64,000 nucleotides of DNA from Flavobacteriaceae bacterium PS02293 (GCA_029960045.1 JASCOV010000012.1:1-64000); one strand, 5' to 3'. Numbered from the stretch's first letter, positions 43,117-52,844 are shown. A program made the numbers and translations. The notes: generated by a model not told the origin, from the letters alone.

Positions 43117-44106
43117 TTATTGCTTTTTCTTTCCCTGGTTTTTTGATGATAGGGTTTGTTTTATTTCAGTAATCATTCCGTTGCCATATTGGTAAGCGGC
43201 AACAATTTCTTTGGTAGATTTTAAAAGTTTACCTTTTTTATTATAGTTTGATGAACTTTCGATGAGTTTAAACGTTTTATTAATCCCATCTATTTTCATT
43301 TCTGTTTTAGATTCAGAGTAGCCTCCTGTATCATAATTGCTCGAGTCACTGGAAGATTGATATCCTAATAAGTATTTTCCGTCCAAGGAATAAATATTAT
43401 TGTAATGTTCTGTATGGCCTCCTGCACCTCCTTCTGTGTAGGGAACATTATAAAAAATATTTTCGTCATCGATTTGTAAAATTGTTGTTTTATCAAACAT
43501 CATTGTCAAATAGCCTGTTATTATTTTGTCATTGCTTACCAGCTTCATTTGTTTTCCGTCTGTAGTTTGAAAACGAGTAAAACCTTTATTTCCAGAACCT
43601 AAATCAAGCTCTTCTTTATCAGAGTAGTTGTCGGATTTTGTTACGATAATGATGTTGTCAATTCCCTTTTGTTTGAAAGTCAATATTGTATCTATTTCGG
43701 TAGCGAACATTACTTTTGGAGATTCTATCCAGTTTTTATATTCATATTCATCCACATTTTGTTTTAATTTATCAAAATCGGTAATTGTCGGTTTCCAAAC
43801 ACAAAAATTTTCTTCTTCTCCAACTGTTTTTAACTTCTTGTAAGTACATTTATAAACACTCGAAATAATGTCTTCTGGTTTTGTATTTACGGAAAACATT
43901 CCGTTAGTATTTGTGGAGATTTTACCCTCTGTCGTATTTTGCGTTTTTGATGTGTCATTCTTGTCTTTCTTTTTCTTGAAAAGTCCAATAACACCTGCCG
44001 TAACTACAGCTGCGGCTCCCACTTGTGTGGCTACTTTTTCTGTTTTGCTTTGCCCAAATCCGAAAAATGGAATGGTCATTAAGGTTAGAATTAATTTTTT
44101 CATCAT
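43117..44106 (-). CDS. hypothetical secreted protein
   Basis: A 329-residue protein (MMKK or MKKL start). The signal peptide LILTLMTIPFFGFGQ is cleaved near residue 19, or may stay as anchor. A second hydrophobic stretch AAAVVTAGVIGLF is followed by a lysine-rich run and an S/T/N-rich linker. The remaining 240 residues are strand-rich with no recognised family (DNIIIVTKSDNYSDKEELD, GGAGGHTEHYNNIYSLDG). It is the last of three unrecognised minus-strand genes in this accessory area. Confidence 0.55.
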   Translation of the reverse strand: MMKKLILTLMTIPFFGFGQSKTEKVATQVGAAAVVTAGVIGLFKKKKDKNDTSKTQNTTEGKISTNTNGMFSVNTKPEDIISSVYKCTYKKLKTVGEEENFCVWKPTITDFDKLKQNVDEYEYKNWIESPKVMFATEIDTILTFKQKGIDNIIIVTKSDNYSDKEELDLGSGNKGFTRFQTTDGKQMKLVSNDKIITGYLTMMFDKTTILQIDDENIFYNVPYTEGGAGGHTEHYNNIYSLDGKYLLGYQSSSDSSNYDTGGYSESKTEMKIDGINKTFKLIESSSNYNKKGKLLKSTKEIVAAYQYGNGMITEIKQTLSSKNQGKKKQ

Positions 44107-44149
44107 TTTTAAATATACTCTTGATTATTAAATAAGAAAATCGATTTAC

Positions 44150-44797
44150 TTATCCGCGATAATTTTTCAAAAATTCATCGATATTGTGTCTTATGACTCT
44201 TTGTTTTTCTTTGTATTTTATATTTTTCGTTTTGAACCAAAAATAATAAAGAACGCCTGGAACAAAGAATGCAATAAACGATAAAAAAGAAGCGAAAGCT
44301 TCACTCACAACAGAGAAAAAACTAAATATAATTGCACCAAAAGCAAAGCCGACAAATACAATAAGAGTAATGGCTGCGCAGCCACCATTTTGTTTGAAAA
44401 TGTTTTCTGGTTTTTCCGCAAGTTGGTCTATTACATTATTTCCGATTAAATTTTGTCCAGTAGTGAAATTTTTCACATAAACATAAGGTCCGCGTTCTGC
44501 ATTATTTTTGATAATCCAAAGTATAAGCATTTCATGACCTTTGGTTGCCGCAATATCCCAATCGTCAAGTTCTATTAAAGATTGTTGCCCATTTCCGTGG
44601 TCGAGAAATATTTTATCGTGAAAATGTGTGGTTGAACTTATGGAAATTGGAGCACTTCCTCCTGTTCCATTATAAGTGTAACCACCTCCACCACTTCCGT
44701 ATACTTGTGTTGAGGTATTTTTGATAAAATCCGCTACCAATCCGTGAGAACGATATATCGTAAAGGAATCTCCTCCTGTTTCAAATGTTTTTGTCAT
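44150..44797 (-). CDS. hypothetical protein with soluble N-domain and two C-terminal TM helices
   Basis: A 215-residue protein of unrecognised family. The N-terminal 140 residues have a glycine-rich loop (VYGSGGGGYTYNGTGGSAP), TTHFHDKIFLDHGNGQQ and LIELDDWDIAATKGHEMLIL. No signal peptide is visible. Two membrane helices lie near 145-168 and 170-190, followed by a basic C-terminal tail with KEKQRVIRHNIDEFL. It lies 43 bases upstream of the secreted hypothetical gene and is likely in one transcript with it. No function can be assigned. Confidence 0.55.
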   Translation of the reverse strand: MTKTFETGGDSFTIYRSHGLVADFIKNTSTQVYGSGGGGYTYNGTGGSAPISISSTTHFHDKIFLDHGNGQQSLIELDDWDIAATKGHEMLILWIIKNNAERGPYVYVKNFTTGQNLIGNNVIDQLAEKPENIFKQNGGCAAITLIVFVGFAFGAIIFSFFSVVSEAFASFLSFIAFFVPGVLYYFWFKTKNIKYKEKQRVIRHNIDEFLKNYRG

Positions 44798-44971
44798 AAT
44801 TTTACTTTTTTAGTAATAATGTGATTGGCTATAATAATTACTTGTTCCACTTCTTCTTCGAGAAGATTACTCCTTAATCACTTTGTGATGATTACTTTTT
44901 CATTTTCAAAGAATAGAATAACTTACAAATCCGAAAAGATATAATTAGTGGTTTTTTCGTTTATATTAAAA

Positions 44972-45295
44972 TTATTGTGCTTTCATTGCAATTAGAGCCA
45001 AGTCCATAGAAAAGTCGGTTATTTTTTTGTCCTGTTCAGGTGTAATGTCTTTTACGAGGTCAGGATTAGCTTCTAATTCTTTTTGAAGTTTTCCTAAGTC
45101 GAGTAAATCTTCTCGGAGTTCTTTTTTATCATCTTCACTTAGAGGTGTTTCACTAGCTGTTTTATCTTTCCATTTTTCTACAAGTTTTTCGGAATCAGAA
45201 ATGTAGTTATCAATTTTATTTCCACCACAGGAAACTACGGTCAATAATAGTAATGCTCCGAAAATTAATAAGTAATTGATTTTGAGTGTTTCCAT
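44972..45295 (-). CDS. small lipoprotein of unknown function
   Basis: A 107-residue protein. The start was chosen at METLKINYLL (45295), giving a signal peptide with lipobox VVSC (Cys23); the frame extends to 45349. The mature part is helical and highly charged (SDSEKLVEKWKDKTASETPL, LREDLLDLGKLQKELE), reminiscent of small helical-bundle DUF lipoproteins. It is on the same strand as the two hypothetical genes, but 174 bases separate them. Confidence 0.6.
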   Translation of the reverse strand: METLKINYLLIFGALLLLTVVSCGGNKIDNYISDSEKLVEKWKDKTASETPLSEDDKKELREDLLDLGKLQKELEANPDLVKDITPEQDKKITDFSMDLALIAMKAQ

Positions 45296-45415
45296 AATTA
45301 AAAATTTTATACTAAGGTATCCCTGATATGGTTTATAAAACTGTAGCATTTATTTTTTGTTCATCATCATTGATATTTTGCTTAGTATTATTTATTATTC
45401 GTTTCAAAAAAATCT

Positions 45416-45423
45416 TAAATTTG
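45416..45423 (+). promoter_or_regulatory. -7 promoter box for the TPR-kinase gene
   Basis: TAAATTTG matches TAnnTTTG, 29 bases before the ATG at 45453. Confidence 0.45.
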
Positions 45424-45452
45424 ATAAAAAACTAATAATTAAGTAATTGACT

Positions 45453-47510
45453 ATGAAAATTAGGCTTTTCTTTATCCTTTTCTGTATTTCCCTGTCAAGC
45501 TTTGCTCAGAAGAATCAAATCGATTCATTGAAACAGCTGTTGAGAAATTATAAAAAAACGGATACAACAAAATTTCTCCTGTACTACGATATTTCGAGAG
45601 CTTATGATGATGAAGATGATAAATTGTCCTTAAAATATGCGGACAGCGCTTTAGGTATTGCTCCCAGGCTAGAGAATGCAAATAAATGGCAGGCAAAGGT
45701 GTTCTATCGCAAAGGACAAAATTATTATCAATACTTTCATTATAAAGAGTCTTTATATTGTTATCAAAAGGCAATGTATTTTGCTTTGAAAGGAAAAAAA
45801 ACAGATGAACTTCTTGGTAGGATTTACCATAACACCGGACTGATTTACCAGTATAATGACGAATACAAAAAAGCATTAGGCTATCATCAAAAAGCCTTTG
45901 AACTGTTTGTAAAAATAAAAAATGAAAAACTGGGACTTACTGCACTTAACTCAGTTGGGTCGTGTTATACCAATCTTAATGATTATAAAAAAGCATTGAA
46001 TTGTTATTTTCAAGTCCTGAAAATTGCAGAAATCCAAAATAATGAACTTCAAATGGGATTGGCTTCTGGAAATATTGGTTTGGTGTTTAAACGAATTGGA
46101 AATTTCGAAAAGGCTTATGCTTATTTTGAAAAAGCAATTGCTATCTATTCAAAAATAAATGATATGCCCAATCTTATCAATACTTATCATAGTTACGGGG
46201 CTGCAAAAGATAGCAATAATGACCAAAACGGTGCCATTAAACTGTATGAAAAAGGCTTTAAACTGGCAGCAAAACCCGAATATGAAAATTTGAAATATGA
46301 CTTTATCAATAGTCTGGGAATTGCTTATTTGGCGCAAAAAAATTACGAAAAAGCAATTACTTATCTTAAAGAAAGTTCGGATTATTATAAGGAAAATGAA
46401 AATAAGCGAAAATTATCAATCGCAAATTTATATTACGCACAAGCTCTAACAGAAGCTCCTGACGATATTTTGAAAAAAAATAATATCAATCTTTCAGAGA
46501 AAGATAATATTGCTATTTCACTCCTTAAAGAAAGTGTGGAAATTAATACAGAATTGGAAATTCCAGAAAATTTGATGTACGACAAAGAACTTCTTGCAAA
46601 AATCTATGAAAAAAAAGGAGATTATAAAAATGCGCTTTTAGAAATCAAAGCATTTCAAAATCTAAAAGATAGCCTTGCTTTTTCCGAAAACAGAGAAGAA
46701 GCTGTAAAAAAAGAAATGCAATACAACGCTGACAAAAAAGAAGCTCTTGCAAAGGCAGAAATCGGCAAACAAAAAGTAATTAGAAATGCAATTGTTGCAG
46801 TAAGTCTAATTGTCTTAATAGCCGTTGTTTTCTTATTTTTGGGTTTTAGAAAAAGACAGGAAATCAAAGTGGAACAAAAGGAAATTCTATTAAAAGCTGA
46901 AATATCAGAAACAGAACTTAAAGCGCTGAGAGCTCAGATGAATCCGCATTTTATTTTCAATGCGCTCAATTCTATTGCGGATTATATCAATAAAAATGAT
47001 GCAAAATCTGCGGATTATTACCTCGGAAAATTTGCAAAACTGATGAGAGGAATTCTGGAAAATTCTGAAGAAAAAGAAATCCCACTTTCCGAAGAGCTGA
47101 AAATGCTGGAATTCTATATGGATTTGGAATCCTTGAGATTTAAAAATAAATTCAATTATGACATCAAAATCGCTGATGATATCAATCCAGAAAATGTTTT
47201 TATTCCTCCACTGATTTTACAGCCATTTGTGGAAAACAGTATTTTGCACGGACTTGCAAAAAAAGAGAATGATGGAAAAATAACGATACAAATCAATAAG
47301 ACCGAAAACCTTTTGAAATGTACAATAGAAGATAATGGAATAGGACGGAAAAATCCAAATGAAAATTTGGGTAAATCTTACGGTGTGAAGCTCACAAAAG
47401 AAAGAATTGCTTTATTTGATAAGTCTAAAAATTCAGCTTCAGGAGTATTTTATACGGATTTGGAAACAGGAACTAGAGTAGAACTGAGATTACCATTAGA
47501 AGAAATATGA
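45453..47510 (+). CDS. TPR-containing LytS-type sensor histidine kinase
   Basis: A 685-residue sensor. Signal peptide LFFILFCISLSSFAQ is followed by about six tetratricopeptide repeats (residues 30-400, for example LGRIYHNTGLIYQYNDEYKKA), a coiled segment and one membrane helix near 445-465. The LytS-type kinase domain follows: LRAQMNPHFIFNALNSIADY near 490 (phospho-His) and FIPPLILQPFVENSILHGL near 585, then HATPase boxes. The periplasmic TPR region probably senses an envelope state. The start is the ATG at 45453; the frame also allows a TTG two codons earlier. Its stop overlaps the LytTR gene start by four bases. Confidence 0.9.
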   Translation: MKIRLFFILFCISLSSFAQKNQIDSLKQLLRNYKKTDTTKFLLYYDISRAYDDEDDKLSLKYADSALGIAPRLENANKWQAKVFYRKGQNYYQYFHYKESLYCYQKAMYFALKGKKTDELLGRIYHNTGLIYQYNDEYKKALGYHQKAFELFVKIKNEKLGLTALNSVGSCYTNLNDYKKALNCYFQVLKIAEIQNNELQMGLASGNIGLVFKRIGNFEKAYAYFEKAIAIYSKINDMPNLINTYHSYGAAKDSNNDQNGAIKLYEKGFKLAAKPEYENLKYDFINSLGIAYLAQKNYEKAITYLKESSDYYKENENKRKLSIANLYYAQALTEAPDDILKKNNINLSEKDNIAISLLKESVEINTELEIPENLMYDKELLAKIYEKKGDYKNALLEIKAFQNLKDSLAFSENREEAVKKEMQYNADKKEALAKAEIGKQKVIRNAIVAVSLIVLIAVVFLFLGFRKRQEIKVEQKEILLKAEISETELKALRAQMNPHFIFNALNSIADYINKNDAKSADYYLGKFAKLMRGILENSEEKEIPLSEELKMLEFYMDLESLRFKNKFNYDIKIADDINPENVFIPPLILQPFVENSILHGLAKKENDGKITIQINKTENLLKCTIEDNGIGRKNPNENLGKSYGVKLTKERIALFDKSKNSASGVFYTDLETGTRVELRLPLEEI

Positions 47511-48259
47511 ATGCAATAATAATAGATGACGAGCAACATTGTATCAACAGGCTGGAACATTTGCTGAAAGATTATTGTCCAGAAATTAAGATTGTAGAAA
47601 GTTGTCAGGATATTGGTTCGGCTTTTAATAAAATCAATGAATTGAAGCCTGATGTTATTTTTCTTGATGTTCAGATTCACGATGCAACGGGTTTTGATTT
47701 ATTGAGGAAATTTGATAAGATTGATTTTGAAATTATTTTTATGACCGCTTTTGAACATTATGCGGTTCAGGCATTTCGTTTCAGTGCTTTGGATTATTTG
47801 TTGAAACCGATTGATTCCGATGATTTGATATCTGCAGTTGAGAAACTGAAAACCAAAATCCAAGGACAAAATAGTTCTACATACAACTTCGAATTATTAC
47901 TTCAAAATTTTAATAATCTTAAACAGAAAAACAAAAAGATCACTGTTCCTACAATCTATGGCTTCGAGATGATTTCTACACAAGATATTCTCTATTGTAA
48001 AAGCGATGTGAATTATACAACATTGTTCCTGAAAGACAATAAAAATTTTACTGTTGCCAGAACTTTGAAAGAGTTTGAATCGGTTTTATCGCAGTATGAT
48101 TTTTTCAGAATCAATAATTCATATGTTGTGAATCTGGATTATATCAAAAGTTACAACAAAGGCAAAGGAGGTTTTGTAAAATTAGAAAACGGAGTGGAAA
48201 TAGAAGTTTCTTCAAGGAGAAAAGACGATTTTCTGATTAGACTAAATAAGTTGACCTAA
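47507..48259 (+). CDS. LytTR-family response regulator
   Basis: A 250-residue regulator. The receiver domain has IIDDEQHCINRLE and the phospho-acceptor in PDVIFLDVQIHD near residue 55, T in FMTAFEHY and K in ALDYLLKPID near 103. The C-terminal LytTR DNA-binding domain covers about 145-250 (IYGFEMISTQDILYCKSDVN, FFRINNSYVVNLDYIKSY). It is the cognate partner of the upstream TPR kinase (ATGA overlap). Targets are unknown; the lipid and efflux genes downstream are candidates by proximity only. Confidence 0.93.
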   Translation: MNAIIIDDEQHCINRLEHLLKDYCPEIKIVESCQDIGSAFNKINELKPDVIFLDVQIHDATGFDLLRKFDKIDFEIIFMTAFEHYAVQAFRFSALDYLLKPIDSDDLISAVEKLKTKIQGQNSSTYNFELLLQNFNNLKQKNKKITVPTIYGFEMISTQDILYCKSDVNYTTLFLKDNKNFTVARTLKEFESVLSQYDFFRINNSYVVNLDYIKSYNKGKGGFVKLENGVEIEVSSRRKDDFLIRLNKLT

Positions 48260-48358
48260 GTAATATTTACCCTATTTCTCATATTTTACTTTATTAAGTT
48301 TACAGCCTTCAGCTTATTTAGATAATATTCTGAAGAACTTTTTATAGTACAAATTACA

Positions 48359-48385
48359 AAAAAAGCATAGTCCCTATGCTTTTTT
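48359..48385 (+). terminator. strong terminator after the two-component genes
   Basis: AAAAAAGCATAG (48359-48370) and CTATGCTTTTTT (48374-48385) pair perfectly around TCC, about 100 bases past the regulator stop. Confidence 0.9.
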
Positions 48386-48539
48386 TATTTAAACATATCT
48401 TCAATAAAACTAAAAATTCAAAATTTCTACAGAATTCAATTTTAGTTTTGCTGCATAATTTAATTTATGTACTTACCTACTTGTTCCTGTAACTATAATA
48501 CTTCAGTTAAAATGACTTCTCAAATTTCAAATCATTGAT

Positions 48540-48908
48540 ATGAAAAATGTCAACGATAGTTTTTTGAAAGGAAGAGCCAAAAGCCTTAAATATACATTCA
48601 AAGGCGCTTTTTTGTTGCTAAAAACAGAGCATTCTATAATGACACAATCATTCATTGGAGTCATTTTTATCTTATTAGGTCTTTATTTTGGGATTAATAA
48701 AATAGAGTGGATGTTTCAGATTCTGGGCTTTGGAATTATACTTACAGCCGAGAGTTTGAATACAGCAGTAGAGAAACTCTGCGATTTTGTTCATCCTAAT
48801 TACCACAAAAAAATCGGTTTTGTTAAAGACATCGCTTCCGGAGCTATGACATTTGCCGTGGTCTCAGTACTCATATTACTCACAATTATATATTATCCTT
48901 ACTTATGA
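48540..48908 (+). CDS. dgkA: diacylglycerol/undecaprenol kinase family protein
   Basis: A 122-residue three-helix membrane kinase. FLKGRAKSLKYTFKGAFLLL at the start, GIILTAESLNTAVEKLCDFV near residue 75 (E-x-x-N-T-A-x-E-x-x-x-D motif) and KDIASGAMTFAVV near 99 are the family's catalytic signatures. It phosphorylates diacylglycerol, or undecaprenol in some relatives. Its stop overlaps the start of the LTA-synthase-like gene (ATGA), which implies it recycles the diacylglycerol released by that enzyme. Confidence 0.92.
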   Translation: MKNVNDSFLKGRAKSLKYTFKGAFLLLKTEHSIMTQSFIGVIFILLGLYFGINKIEWMFQILGFGIILTAESLNTAVEKLCDFVHPNYHKKIGFVKDIASGAMTFAVVSVLILLTIIYYPYL

Positions 48909-50863
48909 AAAAATTATTCAATAGCAGATTTTCAACGCTTTTTGGCGTTTTAAGTTTATATATCTTTCTATCATTTCTAATAAGGATCGTATTATTGTTT
49001 TGGTCTTTAAAAGATCTGGATCTCAATCTAATAAATATACTGAGAGCATTTTTTACAGGATTTGTTTTTGATCTTACAATAGGGTTGCTGTTTTTAGCTT
49101 TGTACGCTTTCTATCTGTTGATTTTTCCGAAAAGATGGATTGGCCTTTTGTTCGACAAATGTTTCACTTATTTTTATCTGACTTTAATTTTTATTGTCAT
49201 TTATTTTAGTCTTTTGGCAGAAATTCCTTTTTGGGATGAGTTTGGAGTAAGGTTCAATTTCATTGCTGTTGATTATCTTATTTATACTTATGAAGTTATG
49301 GAAAACATCAATCAGTCTTATCCTTTACCTGTCATTGGGTTAGTTTTGATAGGGTTAATTGTTCTCACGTTTTTCTTATTTAAAAAGTTCAATATTTTCA
49401 AAAAGACTTTTTCTGATAAAAGCTCTATTCGAAATCGTTCTATCTACGCAGTTCCGGTTTTGGCAATTGCTGTTGTTTTGGGAGTGGTGATGAAAAATAA
49501 GCAGGCGGATTTCAGTAATAACTTAGTTGTAAACGAATTGGGAAAAAACGGTGCATTTTCATTTGTTACCGCATTCAAATCCAACGAATTAGATTATGAA
49601 ACGTTTTATCCAAAACTTCCTGAAAAAGAAGCATATTCCATCGTTAAAAAAAATATTTTACAGGAAAATCAAAATTATAGATCAACAAAATACGACGATA
49701 TTTCAAGAATTACCAAAGGAGGACAGGAACAAAAACCGAATATCATCCTGATTGCCATAGAAAGTTTCAGTGCCGATTTTTTAAGCACTTTTGGAAATAA
49801 AGATAATCTTACGCCTAATTATGAAAAGCTTGCAAACGAAAGTATTTTCTTTACAAACCTTTATGCAACAGGAACCAGAACAGTGAGAGGAATGGAAGCT
49901 TTAACATTGTCTGTTCCACCAACACCGGGAAACAGCATCGTAAGAAGACCAAATAATCAGAATTTATTTTCCGTTTCCACCATCGTAAAATCAAAAAATT
50001 ACCAGCCTTATTTTATTTACGGCGGCGATGGATATTTTGATAATATGAATAATTTTTTCGGAGGACAAGGCTTCGACATCGTTGATCGAAATCGAGGAAA
50101 TCCTTTATCAGACGAAATCAAAACACAAAGATTTGCAATTCCAGATAATGAAGTGAAATTTGAAAATGCGTGGGGAATCTGTGATGAAGACCTTTACAAG
50201 CAATCGATAAAATATGCAGATAAAAGCGCCAAAGCAAACAAACCGTTTTTCCAGTTTTTGATGACGACTTCCAATCACAAGCCTTATACTTTCCCAGCAG
50301 GGAAAATCGACCTTCCGCAGGGTGACAGAAATGCGGCTGTGAAATATACAGATTATGCTTTAGGGAAATTCATTGCGGATGCGAAAACAAAACCGTGGTT
50401 CAAAAATACCGTATTTGTTATCGTTGCAGACCATTGTGCAAGCAGTGCAGGGAAGTGGGAAATCAATATTGACAGACATCATATTCCGGCAATTATTTAT
50501 AACCTTAATCAACAGCCAGAAAAAATTGACCGTTTAACTTCACAAATTGATGTGATGCCAACTTTATTCGGATATCTGGGCTGGAATTACAACACAAGTT
50601 TGTACGGAAAAGACATCAATCAAATGAAAGTGGGAGAAGAGCGTGCCTTCATCGGAAATTACAGAACTTTAGGAATGCTGCAAGGAAATACTTTCACTCA
50701 GATTGATGATCGAAAAAGAGTAAAACAATTTACAGTCTCAGGTAATGAGAAGCAGACTTTATCAGAAATTAAAACAAAAAATCAAGATTTGGCTTCTCAA
50801 ACTATTTCCTATTATCAGACCGCAAGTGTGAGATTTAAAAATGGGAAAATGAAAGCTAAGTAA
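48905..50863 (+). CDS. LTA-synthase-like sulfatase-fold phosphoglycerol transferase
   Basis: A 652-residue inner-membrane enzyme with five N-terminal TM helices (to about residue 195) and a periplasmic alkaline-phosphatase-fold domain. NIILIAIESFSADFLSTFG near 278 gives the first metal site, TGTRTVRGMEAL near 319 holds the catalytic Thr, and FVIVADHCASSAGKW near 510 and the following DRHHIPAIIY give the second metal site. The family transfers glycerophosphate or related head groups from phospholipids, releasing diacylglycerol. Gram-negatives lack LTA, so the acceptor is probably a periplasmic glycan or lipid. Coupled to dgkA and followed by a broken PAP2 gene. Confidence 0.88.
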   Translation: MKKLFNSRFSTLFGVLSLYIFLSFLIRIVLLFWSLKDLDLNLINILRAFFTGFVFDLTIGLLFLALYAFYLLIFPKRWIGLLFDKCFTYFYLTLIFIVIYFSLLAEIPFWDEFGVRFNFIAVDYLIYTYEVMENINQSYPLPVIGLVLIGLIVLTFFLFKKFNIFKKTFSDKSSIRNRSIYAVPVLAIAVVLGVVMKNKQADFSNNLVVNELGKNGAFSFVTAFKSNELDYETFYPKLPEKEAYSIVKKNILQENQNYRSTKYDDISRITKGGQEQKPNIILIAIESFSADFLSTFGNKDNLTPNYEKLANESIFFTNLYATGTRTVRGMEALTLSVPPTPGNSIVRRPNNQNLFSVSTIVKSKNYQPYFIYGGDGYFDNMNNFFGGQGFDIVDRNRGNPLSDEIKTQRFAIPDNEVKFENAWGICDEDLYKQSIKYADKSAKANKPFFQFLMTTSNHKPYTFPAGKIDLPQGDRNAAVKYTDYALGKFIADAKTKPWFKNTVFVIVADHCASSAGKWEINIDRHHIPAIIYNLNQQPEKIDRLTSQIDVMPTLFGYLGWNYNTSLYGKDINQMKVGEERAFIGNYRTLGMLQGNTFTQIDDRKRVKQFTVSGNEKQTLSEIKTKNQDLASQTISYYQTASVRFKNGKMKAK

Positions 50864-50878
50864 GTTAAAAGCGCCCCA

Positions 50879-51471
50879 ATGGAATCACTTTTTGAAAGTC
50901 TAAAAAAATCTGATACAGAGTTTTTCTTATTCATGAACGGAAAACATAATGCTTTCTTTGATATTATTATGTACTGGACAAGCGACAAGTTGTTCTGGAT
51001 TCCTTTTTACGCAATGTTATTATTTTTTCTGATTAAATCTATAAAAAATTCAGTGTATATATTTTGCTGGCGATTGGTATTACCATTACATTGTCGGACC
51101 AAATAGCTTCCGGATTGATAAAAAAAGCAGTTATGCGTTTGCGCCCTTCCCACGAGCCTTCATTAGTTCCTTTCATTCATTTGAGTAAAGCGGGACCAGG
51201 TGGAATGTGAATGTACGGATTTGTTTCTTCTCACAGTGCCAATGCATTTGGACTTTTGACATTTCTTTTTTTATTATTGCCTTCAAAATATAAATGGTTA
51301 AAATTTGTTCTTTTATTCTGGGCATTACTAGTCTCTTACAGTCGAATTTATAACGGAGTACATTATCCTTCAGATGTAATTGGCGGGGCAATTGTCGGAA
51401 TACTGTCAGGCTTGACCACTTGGGCTATATTCAAAATTATTTTTAAGGATAATACTTCTCTAATTAAATAA
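50879..51471 (+). pseudogene. broken PAP2 phosphatase gene (frameshift plus in-frame stop)
   Basis: Three pieces together give a full-length PAP2 membrane phosphatase of about 195 residues: ESLFESLKKSDTEFFLFMNG up to 51055, then LLAIGITITLSDQIASGLIK with AVMRLRPSHEP in another frame, and from 51211 YGFVSSHSANAFG with SYSRIYNGVHYPSDVIGG. The first break fits loss of one T from a five-T run at about 51060. The second is a TGA at 51208-51210 inside a tandem GAATGTGAATGT, a 6-base duplication. All three catalytic motifs survive in the DNA. It is the third gene of the dgkA/LTA-synthase-like transcript. Confidence 0.8.
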
Positions 51472-51492
51472 CTGATTACAATATTCTTAGCT

Positions 51493-51523
51493 AAAAAGAT
51501 TGATATTCTGTATCAATCTTTTT
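51493..51523 (+). terminator. terminator of the lipid-module operon
   Basis: AAAAAGATTGATA (51493-51505) pairs with TATCAATCTTTTT (51511-51523) around TTCTG and runs into more T. Confidence 0.9.
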
Positions 51524-51579
51524 TTTATTCAGAATTTCTACAAAATTGTGTCCAATCTTTACATCATAATTAACAGATT

Positions 51580-52842
51580 ATGGATACTTTACGTACATAT
51601 CTCATTCGTAGTTTATTATTTTCGATGCTGTTTTTCAGTTGTTTTAAAATAAATGCACAGTCCAATACATTGTCCTATTTTCTTGCAACGGCTCAATCCA
51701 ACAGTCCGCTTTTAAACGATTACAATAATCAGGTTATTTCCAATAAAATTGACAGCTTAAAATTAAAAGCAACTTACGGTTTTATTGTTACGGGAGAAGG
51801 AACAGCAGGGTATTCTCCCAATATAAAAGGTTGGGGATACGACAGCGCTTTAACCAACGGACAATCTCTTTTAGCAGGTGTTCGTGTTGCCAAAGAATTT
51901 ATCAGCCGAAATAATTTAAATACAAGGCTTGCCGGAATTAATGTAAGTATTTCACAGGTTTTAGCACAGAAAAATATAAGCCTTCAAACGCTTAATAAAC
52001 AAATTACCGACCAATATATTGCTACTTACGCGAGTCAGCAACAATATAATTTAAGTAAAGAAATCATTCATTTACTCAATCAGGAAGATGTTGTTTTGAA
52101 AAAGCTTACCCAATCTGCCGTTTTCAAACAGACGGATTATTTGACTTTTAAAGTCACGCTTCAACAAAACGAACTCACTTTAGAACAGCAAAAAGCTGAT
52201 TGGCAAAACAATTATTCTCTGTTGAAATATCTTTCGGGAATTGTAGATGATACTTTTGAACCTGTAGAAAAACCATCTTTTACTGAGACATTGAATCCTA
52301 CATCCTTCGATGAAAGTATGTATGCAAAAGCCTTTCAGGCAGACAGTTTAAAGTTGTCAAATGACGCAAAAATCATCCAATATAATTATAAACCAAAAAT
52401 CACGGCATTTTCAGATAGTGGTTATCAGTCATCATTTGCACTTACACCTTATAAGAATTTTGGAATGAGTGTCGGAGTTGGTGTTACAATTCCGATTTAT
52501 GATGGTCATCAGAAAAAAATGCTGTTGCAGCAAAATCAATTATCAATTGATACCCAAAAGAAATATCTTGAGCAAACCCAAAGACAATATCAACAGCAGA
52601 TTCTTCAGGTTAATAATCAAATGGAACAATATGATAAAATGATCAGTAAGGCGAATGAACAGATGACTTATTCTAAAACGTTGGTCGAAGCCAATGCAAA
52701 ACAGCTTCCAACAGGAGATGTGAGAATGGTGGATTTTATTTTATCCATTAATAATTTACTAAGTCTTAAAGGAAATATTATCCAATATAATACGACTTTA
52801 TTCAACCTGAAAAACCAATTGCAATATTTAATCATTCAATAA
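51580..52842 (+). CDS. TolC-family outer membrane efflux protein
   Basis: A 420-residue protein with signal peptide (LLFSMLFFSCFKINAQ, cleavage near 27) and duplicated long-helix OEP halves rich in Gln and Asn. GVGVTIPIYDGHQKKMLLQQ marks the second half. It is the channel of the RND system encoded by the next two genes, two bases apart from the adaptor. The pump gene is truncated, so the channel may now serve another inner-membrane partner or be idle. Its own promoter region lies in 51524-51579, right after a terminator. Confidence 0.88.
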   Translation: MDTLRTYLIRSLLFSMLFFSCFKINAQSNTLSYFLATAQSNSPLLNDYNNQVISNKIDSLKLKATYGFIVTGEGTAGYSPNIKGWGYDSALTNGQSLLAGVRVAKEFISRNNLNTRLAGINVSISQVLAQKNISLQTLNKQITDQYIATYASQQQYNLSKEIIHLLNQEDVVLKKLTQSAVFKQTDYLTFKVTLQQNELTLEQQKADWQNNYSLLKYLSGIVDDTFEPVEKPSFTETLNPTSFDESMYAKAFQADSLKLSNDAKIIQYNYKPKITAFSDSGYQSSFALTPYKNFGMSVGVGVTIPIYDGHQKKMLLQQNQLSIDTQKKYLEQTQRQYQQQILQVNNQMEQYDKMISKANEQMTYSKTLVEANAKQLPTGDVRMVDFILSINNLLSLKGNIIQYNTTLFNLKNQLQYLIIQ

Positions 52843-52844
52843 TT

